Source: a candidate division TM6 bacterium GW2011_GWF2_32_72 | GTDB lineage: Bacteria > Babelota > Babeliae > Babelales > CAIQNR01 | Assembly (NCBI GenBank): GCA_945882015.1 | Contig: CAMCVM010000007.1 | Coordinates: 1 to 41,391, forward strand | DNA length: 41,391 nt | Direction: 5' to 3' | Shown: positions 8,507-16,611 of the stretch, piece by piece | Numbering within the stretch: the stretch's first letter is position 1 | How the letters are laid out: each line of letters begins with the position of its first letter | Made by a program: the position numbers and the translations under genes | Notes under the pieces: model-generated | Told to the model about the DNA's origin: nothing | Database searches by the model: none | Seen by the model: the letters and a program-made list of their open reading frames with translations, nothing else

Positions 8507-9213
8507 AGTTAAGTAAAAAAAACTATGCTGGAAACATGTTAAAAAGAAAAAGAAAAATAACTAAAAAACAAATAGATAAATTGATAGAGCACTTTGTGGC
8601 TGGAACAACTGCAAGAACAGCAGCAGAGCTGGTAGGAGTTAATAGAAATACAGCTACAAAAGAGTTTCTTAGGCTTAGAAAGATTATAAGTCAAAATATA
8701 GAAGATAGCTCCCCTTTTGAGGGAGAAATCGAAGTAGATGAATCATACTTCGGAGGAAGACGTAAAGGGAAAAGAGGGCGTGGCGCGTCAGGTAAAACCC
8801 CTGTCTTTGGACTCCTGAAGAGAAAAGGCAGAGTCTATACTAAAGTAATTCATAACGCTAAAGCAGAAACATTAATTCCCATTATAGAAGAAAGAGTTGT
8901 GCCTGATAGTATTGTTTATACTGATACTTTCAGAAGCTATAATGCATTAGATGTAGGCAATTTTAAGCATGAGAGAATTAATCACAGTAAGTTATTTGCA
9001 GATAAAAGAAATCACATAAACGGAATAGAAAATTTTTGGAATCAAGCTAAGCGGCATATGCGCAAATTTAATGGGGTTCCAAAACAACATTTTTATCTCT
9101 ATATTAAAGAGTGTGAATGGCGGTTTAATTTTGGATCAGCTCGAAAACTATTGAAAGTGCTGAAGCAGTGGGCAAAGTCAGAGAATAAATAATCTCTTAA
9201 CTATGCCAGCCCC
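8496..9213. mobile_element. IS1595-family insertion sequence (IS1016-like)
   Basis: 718 bp bounded by perfect 18-bp terminal inverted repeats: GGGGCTGGCATAGTTAAG at 8496-8513 and its reverse complement at 9196-9213. It contains one intact transposase gene. IS1595 elements normally make 8-bp target duplications. The flanking octamers here (AACTTTTT and ATAAGTTA) do not match, so the flanks have diverged or rearranged since insertion. Just inside the left end, GCATAGTT (8503-8510) and AACTATGC (8521-8528) form a second short inverted repeat upstream of the transposase start. Confidence 0.93.
8536..9192 (+). CDS. IS1595-family (ISXO2-like) transposase
   Basis: 218 aa, full length for the IS1016 group. 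The N-terminus has a helix-turn-helix (about 11-48, ARTAAELVGVNRNTA). The DDE core has Asp68 in EVDESYFGGRRKGKRGRG, Asp130 in SIVYTDTFRSY and Glu165 in HINGIENFWNQAKR. All three catalytic residues are present and the frame is intact, so the element may still be active. ATG 8536 has little ribosome-binding site. The blocks closely match the proteobacterial IS1016 type, which fits horizontal arrival. Confidence 0.95.
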   Translation: MLKRKRKITKKQIDKLIEHFVAGTTARTAAELVGVNRNTATKEFLRLRKIISQNIEDSSPFEGEIEVDESYFGGRRKGKRGRGASGKTPVFGLLKRKGRVYTKVIHNAKAETLIPIIEERVVPDSIVYTDTFRSYNALDVGNFKHERINHSKLFADKRNHINGIENFWNQAKRHMRKFNGVPKQHFYLYIKECEWRFNFGSARKLLKVLKQWAKSENK

Positions 9214-9261
9214 ATAAGTTAATATTTCCCTCTACCTTTTGATCGGCTTCTTATTATTGGA

Positions 9262-9567
9262 ATGCCTGGTGCAGATACTGTGGATGAATTGAACTGTGCA
9301 GAAGGCAATCTAAGCTGTATTGTTCCTGGTTCATTTAATCTATTGAATCGACTAACTGAGCTTTATCTTTATCATAACAACTTAAGATCTATCGCTCCAG
9401 GTGCATTTGCTCCCCTGCTTCACTTAACCCATCTTGATCTTCGTGAAAATCCAGAATTAAACCTTAATCAACCTGATAACTTAGCAGCTATTAAAATTGA
9501 GCACCCTGAATGGTTTACTGCGCCTTACATTAAAAGAAATTTAAAGGGTCTGTCTGAAACCTGTTAA
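9262..9567 (+). pseudogene. Leucine-rich-repeat protein, truncated by the IS
   Basis: 101 codons from ATG 9262. The frame stays open back to 9223, ten bases from the end of the insertion sequence, with no stop or ribosome-binding site between. Three LRR units are visible: a degenerate one ending in PGSFNLLNRL, then LTELYLYHNNLRSIAPGAFAPL, then LTHLDLRENPEL. A cap-like tail follows. The pattern with PGAF is the 'typical' LRR of eukaryotic extracellular proteins, used by some intracellular bacteria in host-directed proteins. The absent signal peptide and start suggest the 5' part was lost at the insertion. Confidence 0.6.
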
Positions 9568-9657
9568 ATTATTGGCTTGAGCTTATTCAGTTTTAAGCCA
9601 GACCTTAAAGGTGCTCATATTTTTAAAATAAAGGTATATAAGCTTTCAAAAAGCCTT

Positions 9658-9685
9658 TTGACAGGTATTTTAGATGAGTTATACT
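9658..9685 (+). promoter_or_regulatory. Sigma70-type promoter
   Basis: TTGACA (9658-9663), 16-bp spacer, TATACT (9680-9685), 44 bp before the start at 9730. One of the best consensus promoters in the window, and it marks the next gene as independently transcribed. Confidence 0.75.
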
Positions 9686-9729
9686 ATCAATAACTAATTA
9701 TTATTTTTATAATTTTATGGAGGCTTATT

Positions 9730-10143
9730 ATGAATAAGTATTTCTTATTGTTAATTACAAGTTTTGCATCTTTATCTTTAAATTCTGCTGAAGGTCAATT
9801 ACGTGAAAAACCTGAATGGACTTTTATAGAAAAAGGAACAGTCACAGGTAGTAAACAATTCGGAGCACGTATATTAGCCGATCAAGAATGGTATATATTC
9901 GAAGGAAAAGATGGATCACATTATTTTGTTCAACATAAGGAAGGTGGTAAAGATCTAGCTACAGGTAAAGATACTCGTGTAAATGGAACAGTAGTTATGA
10001 TAACAAAGCCTGATGGCCAAGAAGTTATTATGCAGAATTCTAATGATAGCTTAAAGACTTTCTCACCCTTTGACACAATGAGATATCTAAATTTCTGTAG
10101 AAGAAATAACCAAAAATTTCCAGTTGTAGCAGCGAATAAATAA
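9730..10143 (+). CDS. Small secreted protein, unknown
   Basis: 137 aa with a clear signal peptide (MNKYFLLLITSFASLSLNSA, cleavage near residue 20) and a hydrophilic mature part rich in Gly, Lys and beta-prone stretches. No family recognised. ATG 9730 follows TGGAGG at about 6-nt spacing. A good promoter lies at 9658-9685. sufS starts 38 bp downstream and may be read through from it, past a weak AT-only hairpin at 10153-10165 and the large sufS hairpin. Confidence 0.75.
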   Translation: MNKYFLLLITSFASLSLNSAEGQLREKPEWTFIEKGTVTGSKQFGARILADQEWYIFEGKDGSHYFVQHKEGGKDLATGKDTRVNGTVVMITKPDGQEVIMQNSNDSLKTFSPFDTMRYLNFCRRNNQKFPVVAANK

Positions 10144-10168
10144 ATTAATTTTTTCTTAATAAGAATTT

Positions 10169-10218
10169 TAAGGATGATGTATGAAAAATAAATTTCCTAT
10201 TTTTATACATCATCCTTA
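10169..10218 (+). promoter_or_regulatory. Long stem sequestering the sufS RBS and start codon
   Basis: Left arm 10169-10190 and right arm 10198-10218 pair over 21 bp with no mismatch. The only irregularity is one bulged base, 10183, the G of the sufS AUG. The loop is 7 nt (10191-10197). The AAGGAUGAU ribosome-binding site pairs with codons for His-His-Pro-Tyr of SufS itself. Folded, it should block initiation, so sufS translation probably depends on opening by a ribosome, protein, small RNA, temperature or kinetics. A five-codon out-of-frame ORF (ATGATGTATGAAAAATAA, 10174-10191) overlaps the start and could take part. Confidence 0.75.
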
Positions 10219-11386
10219 TTTAATTTATCTTGATGCTGCTGCAACAACTCAGCGGCCACAAGTTGTTTTAGACGCAATGGATGCGTATTACACGCAGTAC
10301 AATGCAAACACTGGTCGCGGAGTGTATCAATTAGCCGAAACTGCAACACAAAAAATTGAAGATGTCAGGAATCAGGTTGCTCAATATATTGGTGCGGCTG
10401 ATGCATCTGAAATTGTATTTACTCATGGAACCACAACAAGTATTAATCTTGTTGGTCAAAGCTGGGCTTTAAAGAATATTAAGCCAGGCGATGAAATCCT
10501 GGTGACCGGTTATGAGCATCATGCAAATTTTATTGTGTGGCAGCAATTATGCAAGCAAATCGGCGCTTCTTTTAAAGTTATTCCTGTCGATCAATCAGGT
10601 CAACTTCTTATTAATTCCATTTCTGATTGGGTAACCCCAAAAACAAAACTAGTTGCAATAACGCATGTTTCAAATGCGCTTGGTTTTACCAATCCATATC
10701 TTAACCAATTAATAACGGCGGCGAATCAGGTTGGCTCAAGAGTACTTATTGATGGAGCTCAGGCTGTTAAATCTATGTCGATAGATGTTCAAAGATTAGA
10801 ATGCGATTTTTATGCATTTTCTGGCCATAAAATGTACGGACCAACAGGGGTTGGCGTTTTGTATGTTAAAAAATCGGTACAACATGAAATGGCGCCATCT
10901 GTTTTTGGTGGCGGATCGGTTAATTCTGTGACAGCTACAGAAACTGTGTTTTTACCTTTTCCTTATGGGTATGAACCAGGAACATTACCAATTGCAGAAA
11001 TTATTGGACTTGGTGCAGCAATTACATTTATTCAGTCAATTGGCCTTAAAACTTTACAAAAACATACCAACCAGTTGATTAATCAATTGCTGGATGGCTT
11101 ACATCAGTTTAAGCAAATCAAAATTTTAGGATCACAAGAACTTTTACGAGCAACCGGAACATTGGTTAGTTTTACTATTCAGGGTATTCATCCACATGAT
11201 GTTGCAGCATTTTTAGATACACATAACATCTGCGTCAGAGCGGGTCACCATTGTGCTCAGCCATTGGCTCAATTTATGGGCTATGATGCATCAATTCGAA
11301 TTTCTTTTGGCATCTATAACGACAAACAAGATGTGGAAAAGCTTATTCAGGTACTCAAAGAATTATTTAAAAGTAATCTTTTATAA
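10181..11386 (+). CDS. sufS: Cysteine desulfurase, SufS type
   Basis: PLP enzyme that removes sulfur from cysteine as a persulfide for Fe-S cluster assembly. 401 aa, usual length. Landmarks: YLDAAATTQRP at the N-terminus, THGTTTSINLV, DGAQAVKSM, SGHKMYGPTGVGVLY with the PLP lysine (Lys217), and RAGHHCAQPL with the persulfide Cys (Cys358) in the short group II active-site context. The likely acceptor, SufU, is encoded about 2.6 kb downstream. No sufB, sufC or sufD is in the window. The start lies inside a long hairpin, and no other start is plausible before the conserved N-terminus. It overlaps the end of the converging HAD gene by 6 bp. Confidence 0.96.
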   Translation: MKNKFPIFIHHPYLIYLDAAATTQRPQVVLDAMDAYYTQYNANTGRGVYQLAETATQKIEDVRNQVAQYIGAADASEIVFTHGTTTSINLVGQSWALKNIKPGDEILVTGYEHHANFIVWQQLCKQIGASFKVIPVDQSGQLLINSISDWVTPKTKLVAITHVSNALGFTNPYLNQLITAANQVGSRVLIDGAQAVKSMSIDVQRLECDFYAFSGHKMYGPTGVGVLYVKKSVQHEMAPSVFGGGSVNSVTATETVFLPFPYGYEPGTLPIAEIIGLGAAITFIQSIGLKTLQKHTNQLINQLLDGLHQFKQIKILGSQELLRATGTLVSFTIQGIHPHDVAAFLDTHNICVRAGHHCAQPLAQFMGYDASIRISFGIYNDKQDVEKLIQVLKELFKSNLL

Positions 11387-11914
11387 AGCGCCGTGTAATT
11401 GTAAATCTTGGCGAACTTGTTCAAGATTAAGATTTTGGCACAAAATACCTTTGCAAATTCCAACTTGCTCAGCAGCTTTTAAATTGATCTGTTTATCATC
11501 AATAAAAATACAGCGTTCAGCGTTAAGACGATGTTTTTCAAGTAAATGATTAAAAATGCGAGGATCAGGTTTTTTTATCCCAATGGTATCGGCAAGAATA
11601 ACATCATCAAATAGTTCAAACATTGCAGCAGTTTGTGGGTCGTATTGTAAAAATTCATAGAGTTCTTTTGTCCAATTTGAAACAACAAAAAGGCGATGGC
11701 CTTGTTTGATGCAATCATGTAACAATTTAATAATAAAGGGAAAATTGATAGGTTTTAAAGCAAGTACTGCGCCAGGATTTCCTGTTGAGTCACCAACATG
11801 ACTGCTAAAAAGCACCCCACTTAAATCAAAAATAATATTCATATTTTTTATAGGATAGGTATCAGTTGTGGCAATCAGACTGACCAAAGATTGTTTATGT
11901 GTCATCGTATTCAT
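11381..11914 (-). CDS. HAD-like hydrolase, YihX-type
   Basis: About 177 aa from ATG 11914, preceded by GGGGGAG. An in-frame TTG at 11950 would add 12 residues. HAD motifs in order: I, IIFDLSGVLF (nucleophile Asp present, second Asp replaced by Ser, as in the DxG subgroup of YihX); II, VVSNWT; III, GIKKPDP; IV, CIFIDDKQ. Probably a cytosolic sugar-phosphate or nucleotide phosphatase, substrate unknown. The neighbouring gene is an exported relative with the same motifs. Tail-to-tail overlap with sufS. Confidence 0.85.
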   Translation of the reverse strand: MNTMTHKQSLVSLIATTDTYPIKNMNIIFDLSGVLFSSHVGDSTGNPGAVLALKPINFPFIIKLLHDCIKQGHRLFVVSNWTKELYEFLQYDPQTAAMFELFDDVILADTIGIKKPDPRIFNHLLEKHRLNAERCIFIDDKQINLKAAEQVGICKGILCQNLNLEQVRQDLQLHGAL

Positions 11915-11977
11915 TACAGACTTACTCCCCCTTGAGTAGTTTATGAACAATAGTTTCTTTAAAAAGCGATAGAAATA

Positions 11978-12005
11978 AGTATATCAAATTCTTGAAAAAA
12001 GGCAA
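11978..12005 (-). promoter_or_regulatory. Candidate promoter of the HAD gene
   Basis: Minus strand TTGCCT (12000-12005), 16-bp spacer, TATACT (11978-11983), giving a leader of about 60 nt before ATG 11914. Confidence 0.5.
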
Positions 12006-12048
12006 TAAATTTCATATTGAAACATTAAATGAGCTGGGAGCTTATTTT

Positions 12049-12954
12049 TTACTTTTTTTTGAGTTTCTTGTTTGATAGGTTTTGCATCCCTAAAATTATT
12101 GTTTTTGCTTTGTCAAAATTTTGTTTTTCAACATGAATTGCGGTGATTTTTTTAGAACTTTGTTCGATATTTTCTTTTTGGTCATCAATAAAAAAGCAGG
12201 TAGCAGGGTCAGCGATTACTCCTAGTTCTTTCAGTCGTTTTTCAAGATGATCAAATGCAGATGGTTCTGGTTTTACATGCCCAACATGTCCAGAAATAAT
12301 TAAATGCGCATCAGGAATTTGACTAAAAATATGGGGGAATTTCTTTTTAAGTTCAGCAAATGATTGAGGGCCATAATTTGAAAAAATAAGAACAGTATGA
12401 CCATTTTTAATGCATTCTTGTAAAAGCTCAACCCCTGCTTTAACTTCTTCTTGTAGAGAGATTAATAATTCATGGTCAAACATCATCCGTGCAACTTTTT
12501 TGCACAATTCTTGTTCTCGCGAACTGCAAAAATGATTTTTGTTTTTTTCAATTGCTTCATTCACAAATTCTAAAGCTTGGCTTTCAGTGATTTTACCTTT
12601 AAGCACCTGGCAGAACAAGAATGGCAAGCAATCACCAAAATGATCACACACAGTGGTGTTTTTTTCTGTTGAAAGTAAATCAATTAATTTATAGACAACT
12701 GGGCGTAAATTATGGGGAGATCTCCAGTCGAAAAAGCTATAAGCAGCCAATGATTTTGACCCTAATACATTAAGTGCAGTGTTAATATTGGTGGTGATTA
12801 AAATACCTCCAATATCAAAAATAATAACTTTTTGAGCAGATTGTTTTTTAGGTACTTCATCTGCTTGTAATGAAAAAAAATGCCTTGAAAAAGGTAATGT
12901 AGCCAAGATAAGCGAAACGAACAAAATTACTTTTTTAAAACGACTATTTTGCAT
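12049..12954 (-). CDS. HAD-like hydrolase with N-terminal signal/anchor
   Basis: 301 aa. Residues 8-24 form a hydrophobic segment after a basic N-terminus, so the enzyme is exported or membrane-tethered, unusual for HAD enzymes. HAD core: IIFDIGGILI (Asp nucleophile, Gly in place of the second Asp), VLIFSNYGP, HVKPEPSAFDHL, CFFIDDQKENI. It shares the motif order of the adjacent cytosolic HAD but has a longer helical cap (about residues 65-180). Function unknown. A periplasmic phosphatase is the simplest idea. Confidence 0.85.
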   Translation of the reverse strand: MQNSRFKKVILFVSLILATLPFSRHFFSLQADEVPKKQSAQKVIIFDIGGILITTNINTALNVLGSKSLAAYSFFDWRSPHNLRPVVYKLIDLLSTEKNTTVCDHFGDCLPFLFCQVLKGKITESQALEFVNEAIEKNKNHFCSSREQELCKKVARMMFDHELLISLQEEVKAGVELLQECIKNGHTVLIFSNYGPQSFAELKKKFPHIFSQIPDAHLIISGHVGHVKPEPSAFDHLEKRLKELGVIADPATCFFIDDQKENIEQSSKKITAIHVEKQNFDKAKTIILGMQNLSNKKLKKK

Positions 12955-13052
12955 TTCTTATAACCTCTTTTTTACGGTATACAAAGGCTTTCTGCCTTGA
13001 GTTATAATTCTAGCAAAATAGTCAAAAAGGGCAAGGGTAGAGGTTTTTAAGC

Positions 13053-13928
13053 TTATTCTGTTACTATCAAGTCATTAAAGCCATGTTCATTAAGCCATTG
13101 GCTCGGAATCTGTTCAAATTCAGTAACAGCTCCAAAGCCTAATCGGCGTCGCAAACTATGCTGATTGTATTGAATAATTGCATGAGCTTGCCGTTCAATA
13201 GTTTTTGGAATCGCTTCTTGAGCTTGAGCAATCATAGCAGTTCTTTCATGTTCTGGAAGACGATTAAGTAATTGAGCAAGTACCAGTTGTTGGCCTCGGA
13301 CTTCTTTTAAAACAGTACTTATAATAGTAGCAAGATTTGCATGGTCACCAGAAACTTTTGTGACTTGGGGTAAAGCGTCTTTAAGTTCTTGAGTAATGGT
13401 TACCGCTTGATGAATTGTATCTTGAAAATTTTGGTTACTTGTTTTCAGCTGATTGACTAAAATTTGCATTTGATCAAGTTCGGTTAAAGCTCGCTGTAAA
13501 TCAGTTCTAAAAGAGCTGATAATTCTCATTTCTCTGCCCATCCACCAATAAACTCCTCCAGCAAAGGCAGCGCCGCCTCCTGCTGCAGCAAGTAATAACG
13601 TAGGGTCAAAAGGACTACGAGTGTTTTGACGAAAAGTATACAAAGCTACAGTGCCAACTAAAGAACCAAGTGGAGCAATACGTAAAGCCCCTTGACGTAT
13701 TGGATCCTTTGGAATTAGTTGTTTAGAGGCATGAGCTTGATTGGCTAGTTTTAAAAGATTATTAACATCGTCACAAAGTGGTGCACAATTCGTCTCAGTT
13801 ACTGCTGTTTTAGTTTTTAGATAGGTACTTAAATTATCATGAGTAACGGTTACGTCTAATTGATCAGCACAAAAAAGAGAACTGTTATTTAAGCAAAACA
13901 GTAATAAAAGATATTTATGAGTATACAT
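13053..13928 (-). CDS. Exported protein with membrane hairpin and coiled coil
   Basis: 291 aa from ATG 13928 (MYTHKYLLLLFCL...), chosen over an upstream in-frame start because AAGGACCTGAAT precedes it and a signal peptide then begins the protein (cleavage near LFCA-DQL). Two hydrophobic, Gly/Ala-rich segments around residues 85-130 look like a transmembrane hairpin (GSLVGTVALY, then LLLAAAGGGAAFAGG). The following ~120 residues are helical with heptad-like spacing. No family recognised. Divergent from sufU. Confidence 0.7.
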   Translation of the reverse strand: MYTHKYLLLLFCLNNSSLFCADQLDVTVTHDNLSTYLKTKTAVTETNCAPLCDDVNNLLKLANQAHASKQLIPKDPIRQGALRIAPLGSLVGTVALYTFRQNTRSPFDPTLLLAAAGGGAAFAGGVYWWMGREMRIISSFRTDLQRALTELDQMQILVNQLKTSNQNFQDTIHQAVTITQELKDALPQVTKVSGDHANLATIISTVLKEVRGQQLVLAQLLNRLPEHERTAMIAQAQEAIPKTIERQAHAIIQYNQHSLRRRLGFGAVTEFEQIPSQWLNEHGFNDLIVTE

Positions 13929-14018
13929 ATTCAGGTCCTTATCAGTAGTTAATAATGTTGCAATACCATAAAATGAGGTATACTTAAAAAAAGAAATTTT
14001 ATGCAAGAGGCAATACCT

Positions 14019-14417
14019 ATGTCAGATCAAAAGCTGTATCATGATGCATTATTGGATCATTATAAATATCCCCATAACAAGCTGCTGTTAGCGAATCCTG
14101 ATTGCCAGGCAACCATTTTTAATCCGTTATGTGGGGACCAGGTAACGATGCAAGCAATGATTGATAACGGCAGTATAAAAAGCTGTCATTTTGATGGCAA
14201 AGGTTGTGTGATTAGTTTAGCAGCTGCTTCATTGTTAGCAAAAGCTGTTGAGGGTATGAAGCTTGACGATGTTGTAAAATTGCAAAAAGATTTTATGCTT
14301 GCTTTAGTTAAGCTTGAACTAGGGCCAACAAGATTACGTTGTGCATTATTAGCTCTTGAGGCTTTACAAAAAGGAATAGTAGATGTTGCACAAGGCAAAG
14401 TTGCTCCAAGAACTTGA
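14019..14417 (+). CDS. sufU: Fe-S assembly scaffold / sulfur acceptor, SufU/IscU-like
   Basis: 132 aa. ATG 14019 (MSDQKLYHDALLDHYKYP) follows AAGAGG at good spacing. An in-frame ATG at 14001 is less likely. Three conserved Cys: Cys38 in NPLCGD, Cys63 in GKGCVIS and Cys108 in RLRCALLALEAL, plus Asp40, the ligand set of zinc-containing SufU that receives persulfide from SufS. The C-terminal Cys context matches SufU better than IscU. The stop lies inside the next gene (35-bp overlap). A weak TATACT (13979-13984) with TTGCAA 15 bp before it may be its promoter. Confidence 0.93.
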   Translation: MSDQKLYHDALLDHYKYPHNKLLLANPDCQATIFNPLCGDQVTMQAMIDNGSIKSCHFDGKGCVISLAAASLLAKAVEGMKLDDVVKLQKDFMLALVKLELGPTRLRCALLALEALQKGIVDVAQGKVAPRT

Positions 14418-15507
14418 AGCAGTTTCAACGCAACTTTTTTTAGATCTTTCTCCCCAAATTAAAATAGCATATCAAACGTGGCAACAGATGGTTGCTGATA
14501 CTGAATTATCTTCTAAAATTGCTGCTTGCCAAATGCCGTGGCCGTTGCCGTTGTGGCAAGGGAAGCTTGATGCTACCTTTACTTATAAGTCTTATGACAA
14601 ACCTTATCAACTACTTTCGGTTGATGGTTCGCAAGTTTATCCAGATAAACATCAAGGGACCAGTTGTTTTTTAATTAATATAGGTACCGTTGAGTTACAA
14701 TATGGTACCGGTAAAAAGGGCATAGTTTTACAATCAACCCCCCGTGTTTTTACTGATTTATCTCAAGAATTAGCAATAGAACAAGCAAGTTCAGCAGATC
14801 TGGTTAATGCAAAGCGTGAAGAGTTAGAATTGCAAACTGGTCTTGAATATGCTTTGCAGCTTCAGCAATCAGCGTTTCCTGTATTATTTTTGTTTGATGG
14901 GTCATTAATTTTTTGGCATTTAGCTTCAAAAGAACAACAACTTAAGCAACATTTCTTAAACAAATACATGAAGATTTTGCAAGCATGTGCCGATAATAAA
15001 ATGTGGATTGCTGGGTATATTAGTTTACCTAAAAGCAAAGATTTAATTGCTTTAGCAAGAACGGTGTTGTGTAATTTTAATTCGGCAAGTAAAGCGTATG
15101 AAGTAATTGGAAATTTAACCGATACGGCTTTAACTCATTTTTTTTTAAAAGTTGGAGAGCGTACCACTGTTTTTAAAAGTCAAAGTCCTATTGTGCAATC
15201 ATATCCAGCTGAAGTTGCTCCTTATTTTTTTTATTTTAATATTGGGGCAGAAACAGTTCGCATTGAAGTTCCTTATTACTTAGCAAAAGATGAGGAAGCA
15301 CTTTCTGGGATGTGCAGTTTAATTTTAGATCAAGTGCAAAAAGGGCGCGGTTTTCCTGTCAGTCTTGCCGAAGCCCATGAACAAGCTGTAGTCAAGGGTC
15401 CAGATCGTGAATTTTTTTATTATTTAATTGAAAAATTAGGTATAGCACAAAACAAGTCTTTAACTTTATCTCAAAAAAGTAAAAAAAAGCGTTCAGTTGT
15501 TGTTTAG
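14383..15507 (+). CDS. NurA-domain nuclease-like protein
   Basis: 374 aa. NurA features: an acidic DGS motif near the start of the core (SVDGSQVYPD, Asp81), a second LFDGSLIFW block, and the C-terminal VRIEVPYYLA with GRGFPVSLAEAHEQAVV. NurA is a manganese-dependent 5' to 3' nuclease that in archaea works with the HerA helicase in end resection. No HerA is in the window. ATG 14383 lies 35 bp inside sufU, so translation may be coupled. Activity is inferred from the domain. Confidence 0.75.
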   Translation: MLHKAKLLQELEAVSTQLFLDLSPQIKIAYQTWQQMVADTELSSKIAACQMPWPLPLWQGKLDATFTYKSYDKPYQLLSVDGSQVYPDKHQGTSCFLINIGTVELQYGTGKKGIVLQSTPRVFTDLSQELAIEQASSADLVNAKREELELQTGLEYALQLQQSAFPVLFLFDGSLIFWHLASKEQQLKQHFLNKYMKILQACADNKMWIAGYISLPKSKDLIALARTVLCNFNSASKAYEVIGNLTDTALTHFFLKVGERTTVFKSQSPIVQSYPAEVAPYFFYFNIGAETVRIEVPYYLAKDEEALSGMCSLILDQVQKGRGFPVSLAEAHEQAVVKGPDREFFYYLIEKLGIAQNKSLTLSQKSKKKRSVVV

Positions 15508-15579
15508 TAAGAAAAAAAGTATACCTATAATATAGAGGATATAGCTAAATTATAAAACTACTTACAAGTAGAGGATTGA

Positions 15580-16608
15580 GTGAGATTTTTTTATAAAGTT
15601 ATCTATGTATTGCTTCTTATTTTTTTGTTAGGGTTTATTTTTGAATACAGTATGATTTTTTTTTATAATAAAAATATTCATCAATACTTTTACCCTTCTT
15701 ATTATTTGTATAATTTTCCTGAAAAATTTTTTCCCTGTAAAAAGAAATATCTTTTAAATTATCAAAAATCAGTCTCTGATGGTTACAAATTAATGAAAAC
15801 TAAGAAAGTTGTAATTGCTGGCTTAGTTCGTGATTCTATAGGTGTTTTGCTGTCTACTATTGCTAAAATTGAAGCTACCGGTAATTGTTTTAAAGAATAT
15901 CAAGTAGTTGTATTTGAAAATGACAGTAAAGATGGTTCTCGTGAACTGCTTAAAACATGGAGTCGTAAAAATCAAGCAGTACATCTTTTAGAATGCCAAG
16001 GGGTCACTGATTGTAGATTGAACGAGCTGAAAATGTATAACTATGGGCCAAGAAGCTTCAATAGAATGGAAAAGATGGCATTATTTAGGAACCAATATTT
16101 AAGATTTATTCAAGAAAAATATGCTGATTTTGATTATGTATTGATTATAGATTTTGATTTACAAGGTCCGTGGAGTAATGATGGGATAGCTCATAGTATT
16201 GCACAAAAAAATTGGGATGGTATTTTTGCTTATGGACTTCATTCTTTATTAGGAAGCTTTGGTCTTGTTTATATGATGTACGATGGTCTTGCGTATGTTC
16301 ATAAATATCATAAATACGACAGTCCTAAAAATATTTTTAAAAATTATTTTTACATGAACTTTATAGATTTATATGCATCGGCCAAAGGTTCACCGCTTGT
16401 GCCAGTTAAATCGTCTTTTTCAGGGCTCGCTCTTTATAAATTGCAAAGCTTATTAGGCGGTGAATATAATGCAAAATGGCCTTGTGAGCATATAGGTCTT
16501 CATGAAAAAATGGCTCAAAAAGGACATGATAAATTTTTTATTAATCCAAGCCTTCTTTTACTCAGCGGACATCAAGGGCCCCAGAATCTTTTAAAAATGT
16601 TTTGGTAA
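15580..16608 (+). CDS. Membrane-anchored glycosyltransferase-like protein
   Basis: 342 aa with a GTG start at 15580, ribosome-binding site GAGG about 6 nt before. One transmembrane anchor (residues 5-28) gives a type II topology. The soluble part looks like a GT-A fold: a beta-strand start KVVIAGLVRDS (76-86), then VVFENDSKDGSRELL (110-124), then YVLIIDFDLQGPW with a DxD-like Asp191/Asp193. The END-S-DGS block resembles CAP59/CMT1-type mannosyltransferases (GT69), though I cannot confirm that family. Donor and acceptor unknown; galU elsewhere in the window can supply UDP-glucose. Ends 3 bp from the converging dnaJ. Confidence 0.65.
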   Translation: MRFFYKVIYVLLLIFLLGFIFEYSMIFFYNKNIHQYFYPSYYLYNFPEKFFPCKKKYLLNYQKSVSDGYKLMKTKKVVIAGLVRDSIGVLLSTIAKIEATGNCFKEYQVVVFENDSKDGSRELLKTWSRKNQAVHLLECQGVTDCRLNELKMYNYGPRSFNRMEKMALFRNQYLRFIQEKYADFDYVLIIDFDLQGPWSNDGIAHSIAQKNWDGIFAYGLHSLLGSFGLVYMMYDGLAYVHKYHKYDSPKNIFKNYFYMNFIDLYASAKGSPLVPVKSSFSGLALYKLQSLLGGEYNAKWPCEHIGLHEKMAQKGHDKFFINPSLLLLSGHQGPQNLLKMFW

Positions 16609-16611
16609 TTG

